From NCBI GenBank assembly GCA_050943315.1, contig JBMNOY010000002.1, positions 30,525 to 94,524 on the forward strand: a stretch of DNA of 64,000 nucleotides, given 5' to 3'. Source of the DNA: JBDKUD01 sp050943315 (GTDB lineage Bacteria > Bacillota > Syntrophomonadia > Syntrophomonadales > Syntrophomonadaceae). Both the position numbers and the translations under genes were made by a program. Positions 34,373 through 41,818 of the stretch are shown here, in pieces; the first letter of the stretch is position 1; each line of letters begins with the position of its first letter. The notes below the pieces were generated by a model. The model worked only from the letters and a program-made list of their open reading frames with translations. It ran no database searches and was not told the DNA's origin.

Positions 34373-35923
34373 GTGAACCTAATAGACAATTTAATTAGTA
34401 TTTTGGTAATTGTAATTTCTTTGGCTATTGGTTTAAGCGGGGGCTACTATATCCGCAAAGTAATTGCTGAGAGCCGGATTGGAGCAGCAGAAGAGGAAGC
34501 TGCTAAGATTATTGAGGAGGCTCACAAGCAGGCTGAAGCCAAAAAAAAGGAATCTTTACTGGAAGCCAGAGATGAAATACATCGCAATCGCCAGGAGAAC
34601 GAGAAAGAACTGCGGGAAAGACGCCGCGAACTCGATCGTCTTGAACGCAGACTTATTCAAAAAGAAGAAATCCTGGATAAAAAGGCAGATAATATGGAGA
34701 AGAAGGAAGAATCTCTGCTGGAAAGGGAAAAGGAAATTGACAAAACCCAGCAGGATTTGCAGCTGATTCTGACTCAACAGTTAAAAGAGCTGGAACGGGT
34801 GTCCGGATTAACTTCTGAGGAAGCCAAAGACTTATTATTATACAATGTTGAACAACAAATCCGTCAAGAAACTGCAGTGATGATCAAGAATTTGGAGTCG
34901 GAGGCTAGAGAGGAAGCTGACAAAAAAGCCAAAAATATCATTACCCTGGCTATACAAAAATGCGCGGCTGATGTGGTATCAGAAACCACTGTTTCCGTTG
35001 TGGCTCTGCCTAACGATGAGATGAAGGGTCGTATTATTGGTCGCGAAGGACGAAATATTCGTACTTTTGAAACCTTAACCGGTGTTGATCTAATTATTGA
35101 TGATACACCTGAAGCGGTTATATTATCCTCGTTCGATCCTATTCGCAGACAGATAGCCCGGTTAGCACTGGAGTATCTGGTATCAGATGGCCGAATCCAT
35201 CCCGCCCGAATTGAAGAAATGGTCAACAAAGCACAGAAGGAAGTTGATCAGGAAATCAGGGAAGTTGGGGAACAGGCAGCATTTGAAGTTGGTGTTCATG
35301 GTTTGCATCCGGAACTCATAAAACTTCTGGGAAGACTGAAGTACCGTACCAGTTACGGTCAGAATGTACTCAAACATTCTGTCGAAGTAGCCTATTTGGC
35401 TGGGGTTATGGCTGCTGAACTGGATTGTGACATAGTTGTGGCAAAAAGGGCTGGTTTGTTACACGATATTGGTAAAGCTGTGGATCATGAGATTAGCGGA
35501 CCACATATTGAAATAGGTGTAGACCTGGCCAAAAAGTATCGCGAGTCCAAAGATATTATTCACGGAATAGCAGCTCATCACGGAGATATTGAACCGGAAA
35601 CCATAGAAGCAGTTTTGGTACAAGCTGCTGATGCCATATCGGCATCCAGGCCGGGGGCTCGCAGAGAGACTCTGGAAGCCTATATAAAACGTCTGGAAAA
35701 ATTGGAAAATGTGGCGGATACCTTTGAAGGTGTGGAAAAATCATTCGCCATTCAAGCGGGACGTGAAATAAGAATTATAGTTAAACCGGAAGAAATTGAC
35801 GATCTTAATGCCATAAATCTTTCCCGGGATATTGCCCGCAGGATTGAGCAAGAATTAGACTATCCGGGACAGATAAAGGTTGTGGTAATCCGGGAAACCA
35901 GATCGGTTGAATATGCCAAGTAA
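34373..35923 (+). CDS. rny: Ribonuclease Y
   Basis: Membrane-anchored endoribonuclease that starts mRNA decay. The 516 residues show an N-terminal membrane segment (about 8-26), a long coiled coil (about 35-190), a KH domain (about 205-270, GRIIGREGRNIRTFE) and an HD domain (LLHDIGKAVDHE, AAHHGD). The start is uncertain. The only standard in-frame codon near the ribosome site AAAAGGAGGTGA is the GTG at 34373, which is part of that site. An ATA at 34382 would be ideally spaced, and the next TTG (34403) is too far away. The order rny-(unknown)-ymdB-spoVS resembles Bacillus. Confidence 0.95.
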   Translation: MNLIDNLISILVIVISLAIGLSGGYYIRKVIAESRIGAAEEEAAKIIEEAHKQAEAKKKESLLEARDEIHRNRQENEKELRERRRELDRLERRLIQKEEILDKKADNMEKKEESLLEREKEIDKTQQDLQLILTQQLKELERVSGLTSEEAKDLLLYNVEQQIRQETAVMIKNLESEAREEADKKAKNIITLAIQKCAADVVSETTVSVVALPNDEMKGRIIGREGRNIRTFETLTGVDLIIDDTPEAVILSSFDPIRRQIARLALEYLVSDGRIHPARIEEMVNKAQKEVDQEIREVGEQAAFEVGVHGLHPELIKLLGRLKYRTSYGQNVLKHSVEVAYLAGVMAAELDCDIVVAKRAGLLHDIGKAVDHEISGPHIEIGVDLAKKYRESKDIIHGIAAHHGDIEPETIEAVLVQAADAISASRPGARRETLEAYIKRLEKLENVADTFEGVEKSFAIQAGREIRIIVKPEEIDDLNAINLSRDIARRIEQELDYPGQIKVVVIRETRSVEYAK

Positions 35924-35948
35924 TCTTTTTGAAAAACATTTGTTTAAT

Positions 35949-35979
35949 AACACAGGGTTCATCAATGGTACCCTGTGTT
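35949..35979 (+). terminator. Terminator after rny
   Basis: Perfect 10-base arms AACACAGGGT (35949-35958) and ACCCTGTGTT (35970-35979), 11-base loop, then TTCTGTT. Confidence 0.8.
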
Positions 35980-36080
35980 TTCTGTTGGTATTAACATTTT
36001 TTACATAAGATTATTTGAAGGAGTTTGCTCTTTTCAGCCAGAAAATGTGTATAACGTTTATTTAAAGGGGAAGATCATTT

Positions 36081-36575
36081 ATGGCTGAAAAATCTGGCTT
36101 GGATATATCTATTGCGGTTTTTGTGCATTACAGAGAACTGAACTTTCTGAAATACGATGCTGCAGCAGGCAAACTTAAAATTGAAGTAGCTCTGGAAGGC
36201 CTGCCAGATAAGGAGAAACTTGACAGTTTCGCAGAAAATACCCGTAATTCATTGCTTTTGTATTATAAATTATCTAAGGTTGAGGCAGAATCAGTAGATA
36301 TTACCTGGCATACCCAAGCGGGAATAACATTAATCACTTTATCCCGGGATATACATAGTCTTAGCGAAGAGGAAATCGATCTGTTTATGTCACTGGTGAA
36401 AGCAAGTTTTTCTACCATGCTGATAATAGACAAAACTAAAGATGTGACTGCAGAGGAAAAATACACCAGGGAAATTAAAAGAAGTTTGGCACATAATCGT
36501 AACCTTAACAGTGTTAGCTCCAAGAATTTCTTTGGCTTTCGCGACAGGGGTACTATGTTTGTTTTTAATAAATGA
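36081..36575 (+). CDS. Hypothetical protein, 164 residues
   Basis: I do not recognise it. The ATG follows AAAGGGGAAGATCATTT. The protein is soluble, without signal peptide, membrane segment or cysteines. It starts with strand-like IAVFVHYRELNFLKY and has a helical second half (LSEEEIDLFMSLVKASFSTMLII) and a basic tail. It interrupts the otherwise common rny-ymdB-spoVS neighbourhood and has a terminator on its left side, so it probably has its own promoter and may be co-transcribed with ymdB 47 bases downstream. Confidence 0.75.
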   Translation: MAEKSGLDISIAVFVHYRELNFLKYDAAAGKLKIEVALEGLPDKEKLDSFAENTRNSLLLYYKLSKVEAESVDITWHTQAGITLITLSRDIHSLSEEEIDLFMSLVKASFSTMLIIDKTKDVTAEEKYTREIKRSLAHNRNLNSVSSKNFFGFRDRGTMFVFNK

Positions 36576-36622
36576 ATCGGGACAAGGCGCGGTTAACAGA
36601 ATTATGACGTGGAGGTTTTGGA

Positions 36623-37408
36623 TTGAATATATTAGTTATCGGTGATATATTTGGCAAACCCGGCCGAAAAATAGTTAAACAGATGCTAAGCCGTATTCAA
36701 ACGGAGAATAATATTATGTTTACTATTGCTAATGCAGAAAACGCTGCTGGTGGTAAAGGTTTGACCCGTGAGGTGTTACGGGAATTATTGGGAGCAGGTA
36801 TCGATGTTCTTACCATGGGCAATCATGTATGGGACAATAAAGAAATATTTCAATTTATTGATGATGAGTTCAGACTGATACGACCTATTAACTATCCTGG
36901 AGACTGCCCGGGACAGGGATATCATGTCTATCAAGCCGGATTTAATAAAAAGATTGCTGTTATTAATGCATCGGGCAGGGTATTTTTGCCTGCTCTGGAC
37001 TGTCCTTTTCGAAAGATCGATGAAGTCTTACAGGAGCTAAAAGACTCAGTTGATTACATAATAGTGGACTTTCATGCTGAGGCTACTTCCGAGAAGGTTG
37101 CGCTGGGAAGGTATCTGGATGGCAGGGTTACAGCCGTCCTGGGAACTCATACCCACATTCAGACCGCTGATGAACGCATTCTGCCCCGGGGTACCGGTTA
37201 CATTACTGATCTTGGCATGACTGGCCCTTATGACTCAATTCTGGGGGTTAATAAAGATCAGATAATAGAGAAGTTCCTTACCGCTCGTCCGGTCCGGTTT
37301 GAGGTAGCCACTGGTCCGGCACAGATAGAAGGTGTGGTTCTCGATCTTGATGACGACACCAACCATGTTAATAAGATTAAAAGATTTTCCTATCGCATGG
37401 AACAGTAA
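36623..37408 (+). CDS. ymdB: YmdB-family metallophosphodiesterase
   Basis: Two-metal phosphoesterase. The Bacillus homologue has cyclic-nucleotide phosphodiesterase activity and affects biofilm and motility decisions, working with RNase Y. The TTG start at 36623 follows GGAGGTTTTGGA, and the protein begins NILVIGDIFGKPGRK with the first metal ligand Asp. TMGNHVWDN, DFHAEATSEK and LGTHTHIQTAD provide the other ligands. 261 residues is normal. It is placed before spoVS as in Bacillus. Confidence 0.95.
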   Translation: MNILVIGDIFGKPGRKIVKQMLSRIQTENNIMFTIANAENAAGGKGLTREVLRELLGAGIDVLTMGNHVWDNKEIFQFIDDEFRLIRPINYPGDCPGQGYHVYQAGFNKKIAVINASGRVFLPALDCPFRKIDEVLQELKDSVDYIIVDFHAEATSEKVALGRYLDGRVTAVLGTHTHIQTADERILPRGTGYITDLGMTGPYDSILGVNKDQIIEKFLTARPVRFEVATGPAQIEGVVLDLDDDTNHVNKIKRFSYRMEQ

Positions 37409-37441
37409 TACCTAAAATTATCCAAAATGTTTTAATAAAAA

Positions 37442-37470
37442 GAAGGAATTACTTATTAAATTTAGAATAT
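37442..37470 (+). promoter_or_regulatory. Candidate sigma-H promoter of spoVS
   Basis: -35 GAAGGAATT (37442-37450) fits the sigma-H pattern RNAGGAWWW exactly. After 11 bases and three unmatched positions, GAATAT (37465-37470) fits the -10 core GAATWW. It is 58 bases before spoVS, a sigma-H gene in Bacillus. Confidence 0.6.
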
Positions 37471-37527
37471 ACTTCTATGAGAGACAGCCCGTATATCAGG
37501 AGTTATTATATTAAGGGAGGTTATTTG

Positions 37528-37788
37528 ATGGAAGTATTGAAGGTTTCAGCGAAATCCAGCCCAAATTCTGTTGCAGGTGCACTGGCGGGGGTACTTAGGG
37601 AAAAAGGAGCTGCCGAGATCCAGGCTATTGGAGCGGGAGCGATTAATCAGGCAGTGAAGGCTATTGCAATTGCTAGAGGATTTGTAGCGCCTAGTGGTAT
37701 GGATTTAATATGTATTCCTGCTTTTACCGATATCATGATTGATGGCGAAGAGAGAACAGCCATTAAGTTAATCATTGAACCTAGATAA
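37528..37788 (+). CDS. spoVS: Stage V sporulation protein S
   Basis: Small AlbA-fold protein needed for spore coat assembly and core dehydration in Bacillus. The 86 residues match the family's exact length and its highly conserved sequence (VSAKSSPNSVAGALAGVLRE, GAGAINQAVKAIAIARG). The ATG at 37528 follows AAGGGAGG; a longer frame lacks support. It is probably driven by the sigma-H promoter upstream and ends at the terminator 40 bases downstream. Confidence 0.97.
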   Translation: MEVLKVSAKSSPNSVAGALAGVLREKGAAEIQAIGAGAINQAVKAIAIARGFVAPSGMDLICIPAFTDIMIDGEERTAIKLIIEPR

Positions 37789-37827
37789 TTGTTACAATTA
37801 AAACGGTTATACAGAAAATAGTTGAGA

Positions 37828-37845
37828 AACCTGCTTAAGCAGGTT
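37828..37845 (+). terminator. Terminator after spoVS
   Basis: Perfect 7-base arms AACCTGC (37828-37834) and GCAGGTT (37839-37845), loop TTAA, followed by TTTTG. Confidence 0.8.
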
Positions 37846-37865
37846 TTTTGTTATCAGGAGGGCTT

Positions 37866-38792
37866 ATGAAAATTGTTGATTTACACTGTGATACATTATC
37901 TGCGCTTGTAGACAAAAACGAGTCACTGCTGACTAATTCCGGGCAATATGATATAAATAGGGCGAGGCAGGGCCATATAGGGTGGCAGTTTTTTGCTCTG
38001 TTTGCCATGCCTAAAGATGCCCATTGGGTATTACGTAACATACTTAAGCAAGTTGATAAATTTTATGATGAAATCGAGAACAATGCTGCTTACCTCTACC
38101 ACCTCAAAAGGTATCAGGATGCCATCAAGCCGGAAAATAGTAATAAAATTGGCTGCCTTTTGCACCTGGAGGGGGCGGAGGCAATTGGAACTGATTTAGA
38201 GATGGTCAGCCTGTTTTATCGGTTGGGACTGAGAAGCATGGCGCTTACCTGGAACAATCGCAACCAACTGGCTGACGGGATAAGCGAAGGGGATAGTAAT
38301 GGAGGTCTTAGCCTAAAGGGAAGACAGGTCCTAAAGGAAATGAGCCGTTTAGGTATTATACTAGACCTGGCCCACATTTCCGAAGCTGGCTATTATGATG
38401 CTTTGCAATACTATGATAAACCTATAATGGTTACTCATGCAAATGCCAGGAAACTATGCAATCACAGGCGTAATTTAACTGATGACCAATTAAAGGCTTT
38501 AGCCCAGCATGGCGGAGTGATTGGAATAACACAGGTATCGGAGTTTGTAAAAGAATCAGGAGCTACGCTAAATGATTTGCTGGACCATGTGGTCTATGTA
38601 ACCGATTTGATTGGAGTCGAACATGTTGCTTTTGGTTCGGATTTTGATGGATCCGACTCTATGGTAATTGATGATGTGCGAGGTTACAGCATTCTGTCCG
38701 AAAGTTTGCAGAGCCGCGGTTACAATAACCGGGAAATAGAAATGATATTAAATGGTAATGCCCTAAGGATTATTAAGGAGGTCCTTAAATAA
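37866..38792 (+). CDS. Membrane dipeptidase-family (M19) peptidase
   Basis: Zinc dipeptidase of the renal dipeptidase family, which may act on D- or L,D-dipeptides. The start is the ATG at 37866 behind AGGAGGGCTT. The 308 residues begin with the metal motif DLHCDT and continue with HLEGAEAI, a LDLAHISEAGYYDAL-type ligand block, VTHANARKLCNHRRN and a late GSDFDG. There is no signal peptide, so it is probably cytoplasmic. Related enzymes sit near spoVS in many clostridia. Substrate is not determined. Confidence 0.9.
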   Translation: MKIVDLHCDTLSALVDKNESLLTNSGQYDINRARQGHIGWQFFALFAMPKDAHWVLRNILKQVDKFYDEIENNAAYLYHLKRYQDAIKPENSNKIGCLLHLEGAEAIGTDLEMVSLFYRLGLRSMALTWNNRNQLADGISEGDSNGGLSLKGRQVLKEMSRLGIILDLAHISEAGYYDALQYYDKPIMVTHANARKLCNHRRNLTDDQLKALAQHGGVIGITQVSEFVKESGATLNDLLDHVVYVTDLIGVEHVAFGSDFDGSDSMVIDDVRGYSILSESLQSRGYNNREIEMILNGNALRIIKEVLK

Positions 38793-38819
38793 AGGCCTAC
38801 ATTCAGGAGCGATTGTTTT

Positions 38820-39653
38820 ATGCTTTATGATCTGCATGTCCATACTACAGCTTCAGATGGATTTTATTCTCCGCCGGAAGTACTCCAAAAAGCCGATAGG
38901 TTGGGATTATTGGGGATAGCTATTACTGACCATGACTCGGTAGATGGGTTAACAACGGCCAGGGATTATTTAAACCACAGCACTCTCAAGGTTAATTTTA
39001 TTCCCGGAATTGAACTGAATACTGAATGGTGCGGGGAAGAAATTCATATTTTGGGTTATTTTATTGATTATGAAAACAGTCACTTGTTAACCCGTCTAGA
39101 AAGTTTAAAGAATGCGCGGCTGGATAGGGCAAAAAAAATCCTCAGTAAGCTCAAATCTATGGGCATTAATTTGGCTTTTTCAGAGGTGCAGAGGCTGGCC
39201 CCGGGCAACCTTATCGGCAGGCCGCATATCGCACGGGCTATGATGGAAAAAGGCTATGTATTTTCAATTAAGGAGGCTTTTGATAAGTATATCAGTAGAG
39301 GTCGGCCGGCCTACGTAGCTCGCTACAAGTTTGTTTGCACAGAGGCTATTGATATTATTAAAAAGGCAGGTGGCATAGCCGTTTTAGCTCATCCCGGGCT
39401 GATTCGTAGTAAGGATGTGTTGGATTTTGTACTTCAGCAGGATATAGATGGGATTGAAGTTTTTTACCCGGAACATACCGAGGAGCAAGTTAAGAGGCTT
39501 ACTGATTTATGTGCTGAAAAAAATCTTTTTATAACTGGCGGCTCCGATTTCCATGGTCAAAGCGGTGACAGAAACCGAGATAGGCTGGGCTGTTGCGGAA
39601 TAAACGCAGCAGAAATGCTTAAAATATTCCATTATTCCAACAAAAAGGTGTAA
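38820..39653 (+). CDS. PHP-domain phosphoesterase (RNase AM/TrpH-like)
   Basis: The 277-residue PHP protein has the metal motifs DLHVHTTASDG at its start, ITDHDSVDG, PGIELNTEW, RPHIARAM, AHPGL and a final SDFHG. This pattern matches the YciV/Rnm group, which removes nucleotides or phosphates from small RNAs and 3',5'-bisphosphates. The exact activity here is inference. The ATG follows CAGGAGCGATTGTTT, 27 bases after the dipeptidase gene, so the two are probably co-transcribed. Confidence 0.88.
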   Translation: MLYDLHVHTTASDGFYSPPEVLQKADRLGLLGIAITDHDSVDGLTTARDYLNHSTLKVNFIPGIELNTEWCGEEIHILGYFIDYENSHLLTRLESLKNARLDRAKKILSKLKSMGINLAFSEVQRLAPGNLIGRPHIARAMMEKGYVFSIKEAFDKYISRGRPAYVARYKFVCTEAIDIIKKAGGIAVLAHPGLIRSKDVLDFVLQQDIDGIEVFYPEHTEEQVKRLTDLCAEKNLFITGGSDFHGQSGDRNRDRLGCCGINAAEMLKIFHYSNKKV

Positions 39654-39677
39654 CTATGATAATCGAATAAAGAAAAT

Positions 39678-39691
39678 AAAATTATAATTTT
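39678..39691. repeat. Short perfect palindrome before the wall hydrolase gene
   Basis: AAAATTATAATTTT is a 14-base perfect palindrome, followed at once by the small hairpin GCAGG/CCTGC (39692-39712). No T run follows, so it is not a typical terminator. It could be an operator for the downstream hydrolase gene. Confidence 0.3.
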
Positions 39692-39761
39692 GCAGGATTA
39701 TTTCCCGCCTGCGTAGAAGCCAAATATGGTAAGTAAGATTTCTAGGAAAGGTAGGGAAATA

Positions 39762-40604
39762 ATGCGAAAAATTGGCGGAATCATTATTGTAATTTGTTTA
39801 GTAATTTCTGTAGGTGTGAGTAGTGTACGGGCGGTTGGGTCACAATATACTGTACAATCTGGTGATACTCTTTGGGCTATTGCTCTAAACAATGGGACCA
39901 CCGTTAACCAACTAAAGCAAGTTAATGGCCTGACATCAGACCTTATTCATATTGGAGATAGATTAGTATTACCTTCATCTTCATCTGTTGGCCCAGTAGT
40001 GGCGGTTAATTCCCCAGTTCCTGCTGCACCGGCAGCAAATGGAACCTACATTGTTCAATCAGGCGACACCTTATGGCAAATTTCCTTGCGCTATGGAACT
40101 ACGGTAGCCCGGTTGAAGGAGCTTAACAACTTGACCAGCGACATGCTGTGGGTAGGGCAGAAGCTGGTGGTGGAGGGCTCGTCCGTGCTGCCTGCCACAC
40201 CGACACCATCGCGTTCGGGAGATAGTGTTGACGGCTCACGGGTAGTTCAAAAAGCGGCTGAATACCTGGGAACAAGATATGTGTACGGTGGACAATCTTC
40301 CAGCGGTTTTGATTGCTCTGGTTTTGTTTATTACATATACCAGCAGTTTGGGTATAGTCTGCCGCGTACTGCTGCCAGCCAGGCGCAGAAAGGAATAGCA
40401 GTTACTAAGGACAACCTGCAGCCCGGCGATCTGGTGTTTTTCACCTATGGCGGCGGATCGTATATTAACCATGTAGGTATTTATAGTGGAAATGGACAAT
40501 TTATTCATTCCAGTTCGCCGAGCTCCGGAGGAGTAATTTATTCATCGCTAAACAGTGGAAGTTATGCTAAATATTATGCTGGAGCGAGAAGAATCTTACG
40601 ATAA
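39762..40604 (+). CDS. Secreted LysM x2 - NlpC/P60 peptidoglycan endopeptidase
   Basis: Cell wall hydrolase that cuts the stem peptide (D-Glu to DAP bond in studied members). The ATG at 39762 is chosen because it gives a clean signal peptide (MRKIGGIIIVICLVISVGVSS). The ATG 36 bases upstream adds a basic stretch. The 280 residues show two LysM domains (TVQSGDTLWAIALNNGTTV and IVQSGDTLWQISLRYGTTV), a Ser/Pro linker and the NlpC/P60 domain with catalytic Cys in FDCSGFV and His in NHVGIY. Exported. Confidence 0.93.
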   Translation: MRKIGGIIIVICLVISVGVSSVRAVGSQYTVQSGDTLWAIALNNGTTVNQLKQVNGLTSDLIHIGDRLVLPSSSSVGPVVAVNSPVPAAPAANGTYIVQSGDTLWQISLRYGTTVARLKELNNLTSDMLWVGQKLVVEGSSVLPATPTPSRSGDSVDGSRVVQKAAEYLGTRYVYGGQSSSGFDCSGFVYYIYQQFGYSLPRTAASQAQKGIAVTKDNLQPGDLVFFTYGGGSYINHVGIYSGNGQFIHSSSPSSGGVIYSSLNSGSYAKYYAGARRILR

Positions 40605-40631
40605 TAATTTGGGAGTGAAATAGAATATAAT

Positions 40632-41027
40632 ATGGAAGAAAATAAATTTTTGGAACTCCTCGGAGTTCCTTCAACTATCTTGGGAAGCAAAGAGTGGAAG
40701 GATCTAGAGGCCAGAGAAAACGCTATAGGTCCAGACCAGTTGCTTACCGAAATTACCCAGAAAAAGCTGTGGAGCAATGAAGAAATAGCCTGGGTATTAC
40801 GAAGAATGATATTTTTCTACGGAAAGAAAGATAGCCTCCTTAAGAAAGCTCCGGTAGAGAGAATATTCATGAACATGGTTGATGTTTTGCGGGTGTTTTT
40901 CATAATATTTGATAAAACCGACCCCGAGTTGGACGAAAACATTAGAAGTTACATCAGCACCAAGTTAGTGGATGCCACCTGGGGTATTAATTCCAGAACC
41001 AGGGACTATCTTTATAAACTTAAATAA
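40632..41027 (+). CDS. Hypothetical protein, 131 residues
   Basis: Family not recognised. The protein looks all-helical and soluble, with a tryptophan-rich, charged first half (KEWKDLEARENAI, KKLWSNEEIAWVLRRM) and a hydrophobic helix MVDVLRVFFIIF. It has no cysteine or signal peptide. The ATG at 40632 has only a distant ribosome site (GGGAGTG about 14 bases upstream), so the exact start is unsure. It lies between the wall hydrolase and the UDG-like gene, in the same direction. Confidence 0.7.
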   Translation: MEENKFLELLGVPSTILGSKEWKDLEARENAIGPDQLLTEITQKKLWSNEEIAWVLRRMIFFYGKKDSLLKKAPVERIFMNMVDVLRVFFIIFDKTDPELDENIRSYISTKLVDATWGINSRTRDYLYKLK

Positions 41028-41093
41028 TAATCCGGTTATAAAGTATAGCGATGTTTGGATTAGCCATGAAGTCAATGTTAACGGGAGATGAAT

Positions 41094-41705
41094 ATGGTTA
41101 GCGCTAACCGAGAGCAGAACATTAGAAAAATTATTGACATGGAGGACAGAATCTGTGAATGCCGAAGGTGCTCTTCGCTGATTAAGTGCGTTAGGAAACC
41201 TTCTCAGGGCAAAGGTGATTTAGAGCCCGACATAATTTTGGTATTTGAATATGAGAGTGGTTTCTGTAAGGAACCAGATAATGTAACAAAGCTCCGGGAT
41301 ATGATTAAACAGGAAACTAATATTCAAAGAGTTTACCATACTTTTATGGTCCGCTGCGGACCAAAAACTTGCGTAAATTTGCCCAACTCCAGTTGTTATG
41401 TTGACCATAAGCTAATCGATAAGGATAATAATTGCCGTTTGAGCCGGAAAAAGTGTGATGGTATATCTATTCCTCCTGGTACGGAAGAAATTATGTCATG
41501 TTTGCCCTTCCTGATAGAGGAAATAGAAACCCTAAATCCGAGCCTGGTTATACTCTTTGGTCATAGAGTAGGCACTTATGTTTTAAGGTCTTATGGGATA
41601 TTTGAGGAACCTGAAGTCGGACAGAGATACACCGCGGCTAACAAAACATTTGTTTGTACGGTCCGGGAAGATAGTTTTAATTTTGTGGAGTGTAAAAAAA
41701 TATAA
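41094..41705 (+). CDS. Uracil-DNA-glycosylase-superfamily-like protein with degenerate active site
   Basis: The start is the ATG at 41094, 6 bases after GGGAG; the ATG at 41088 touches the ribosome site. The 203 residues align by eye with family 4 Fe-S uracil-DNA glycosylases. There is an early CxxC (Cys23, Cys26), a middle VRCGPK standing for the usual KCRPP, then SCLPFLIEEIETLNPSLVILFG standing for the family's ACRPYL...INPKVIVLLG. The four presumed cluster cysteines are thus present. The catalytic GEAPG motif is replaced by VFEYESGFCKEPD and the late HP motif is missing. An insertion of about 35 residues brings extra cysteines. It may bind Fe-S and nucleic acid without glycosylase activity. 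Confidence 0.7.
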   Translation: MVSANREQNIRKIIDMEDRICECRRCSSLIKCVRKPSQGKGDLEPDIILVFEYESGFCKEPDNVTKLRDMIKQETNIQRVYHTFMVRCGPKTCVNLPNSSCYVDHKLIDKDNNCRLSRKKCDGISIPPGTEEIMSCLPFLIEEIETLNPSLVILFGHRVGTYVLRSYGIFEEPEVGQRYTAANKTFVCTVREDSFNFVECKKI

Positions 41706-41731
41706 TTCTTCTATATTATATGAAAAAACAT

Positions 41732-41761
41732 ACAAGGGATAGGCCGAGGCCTGTCCCTTGT
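41732..41761 (+). terminator. Terminator after the UDG-like gene
   Basis: Thirteen-base arms 41732-41744 and 41749-41761 with one G-U pair, loop CGAG, followed by TCTTTTAT. Confidence 0.8.
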
Positions 41762-41818
41762 TCTTTTATGCCCCCTTTATGAATAGAATTTTGTCATAAA
41801 GATTGGGGAGGCATAAAG

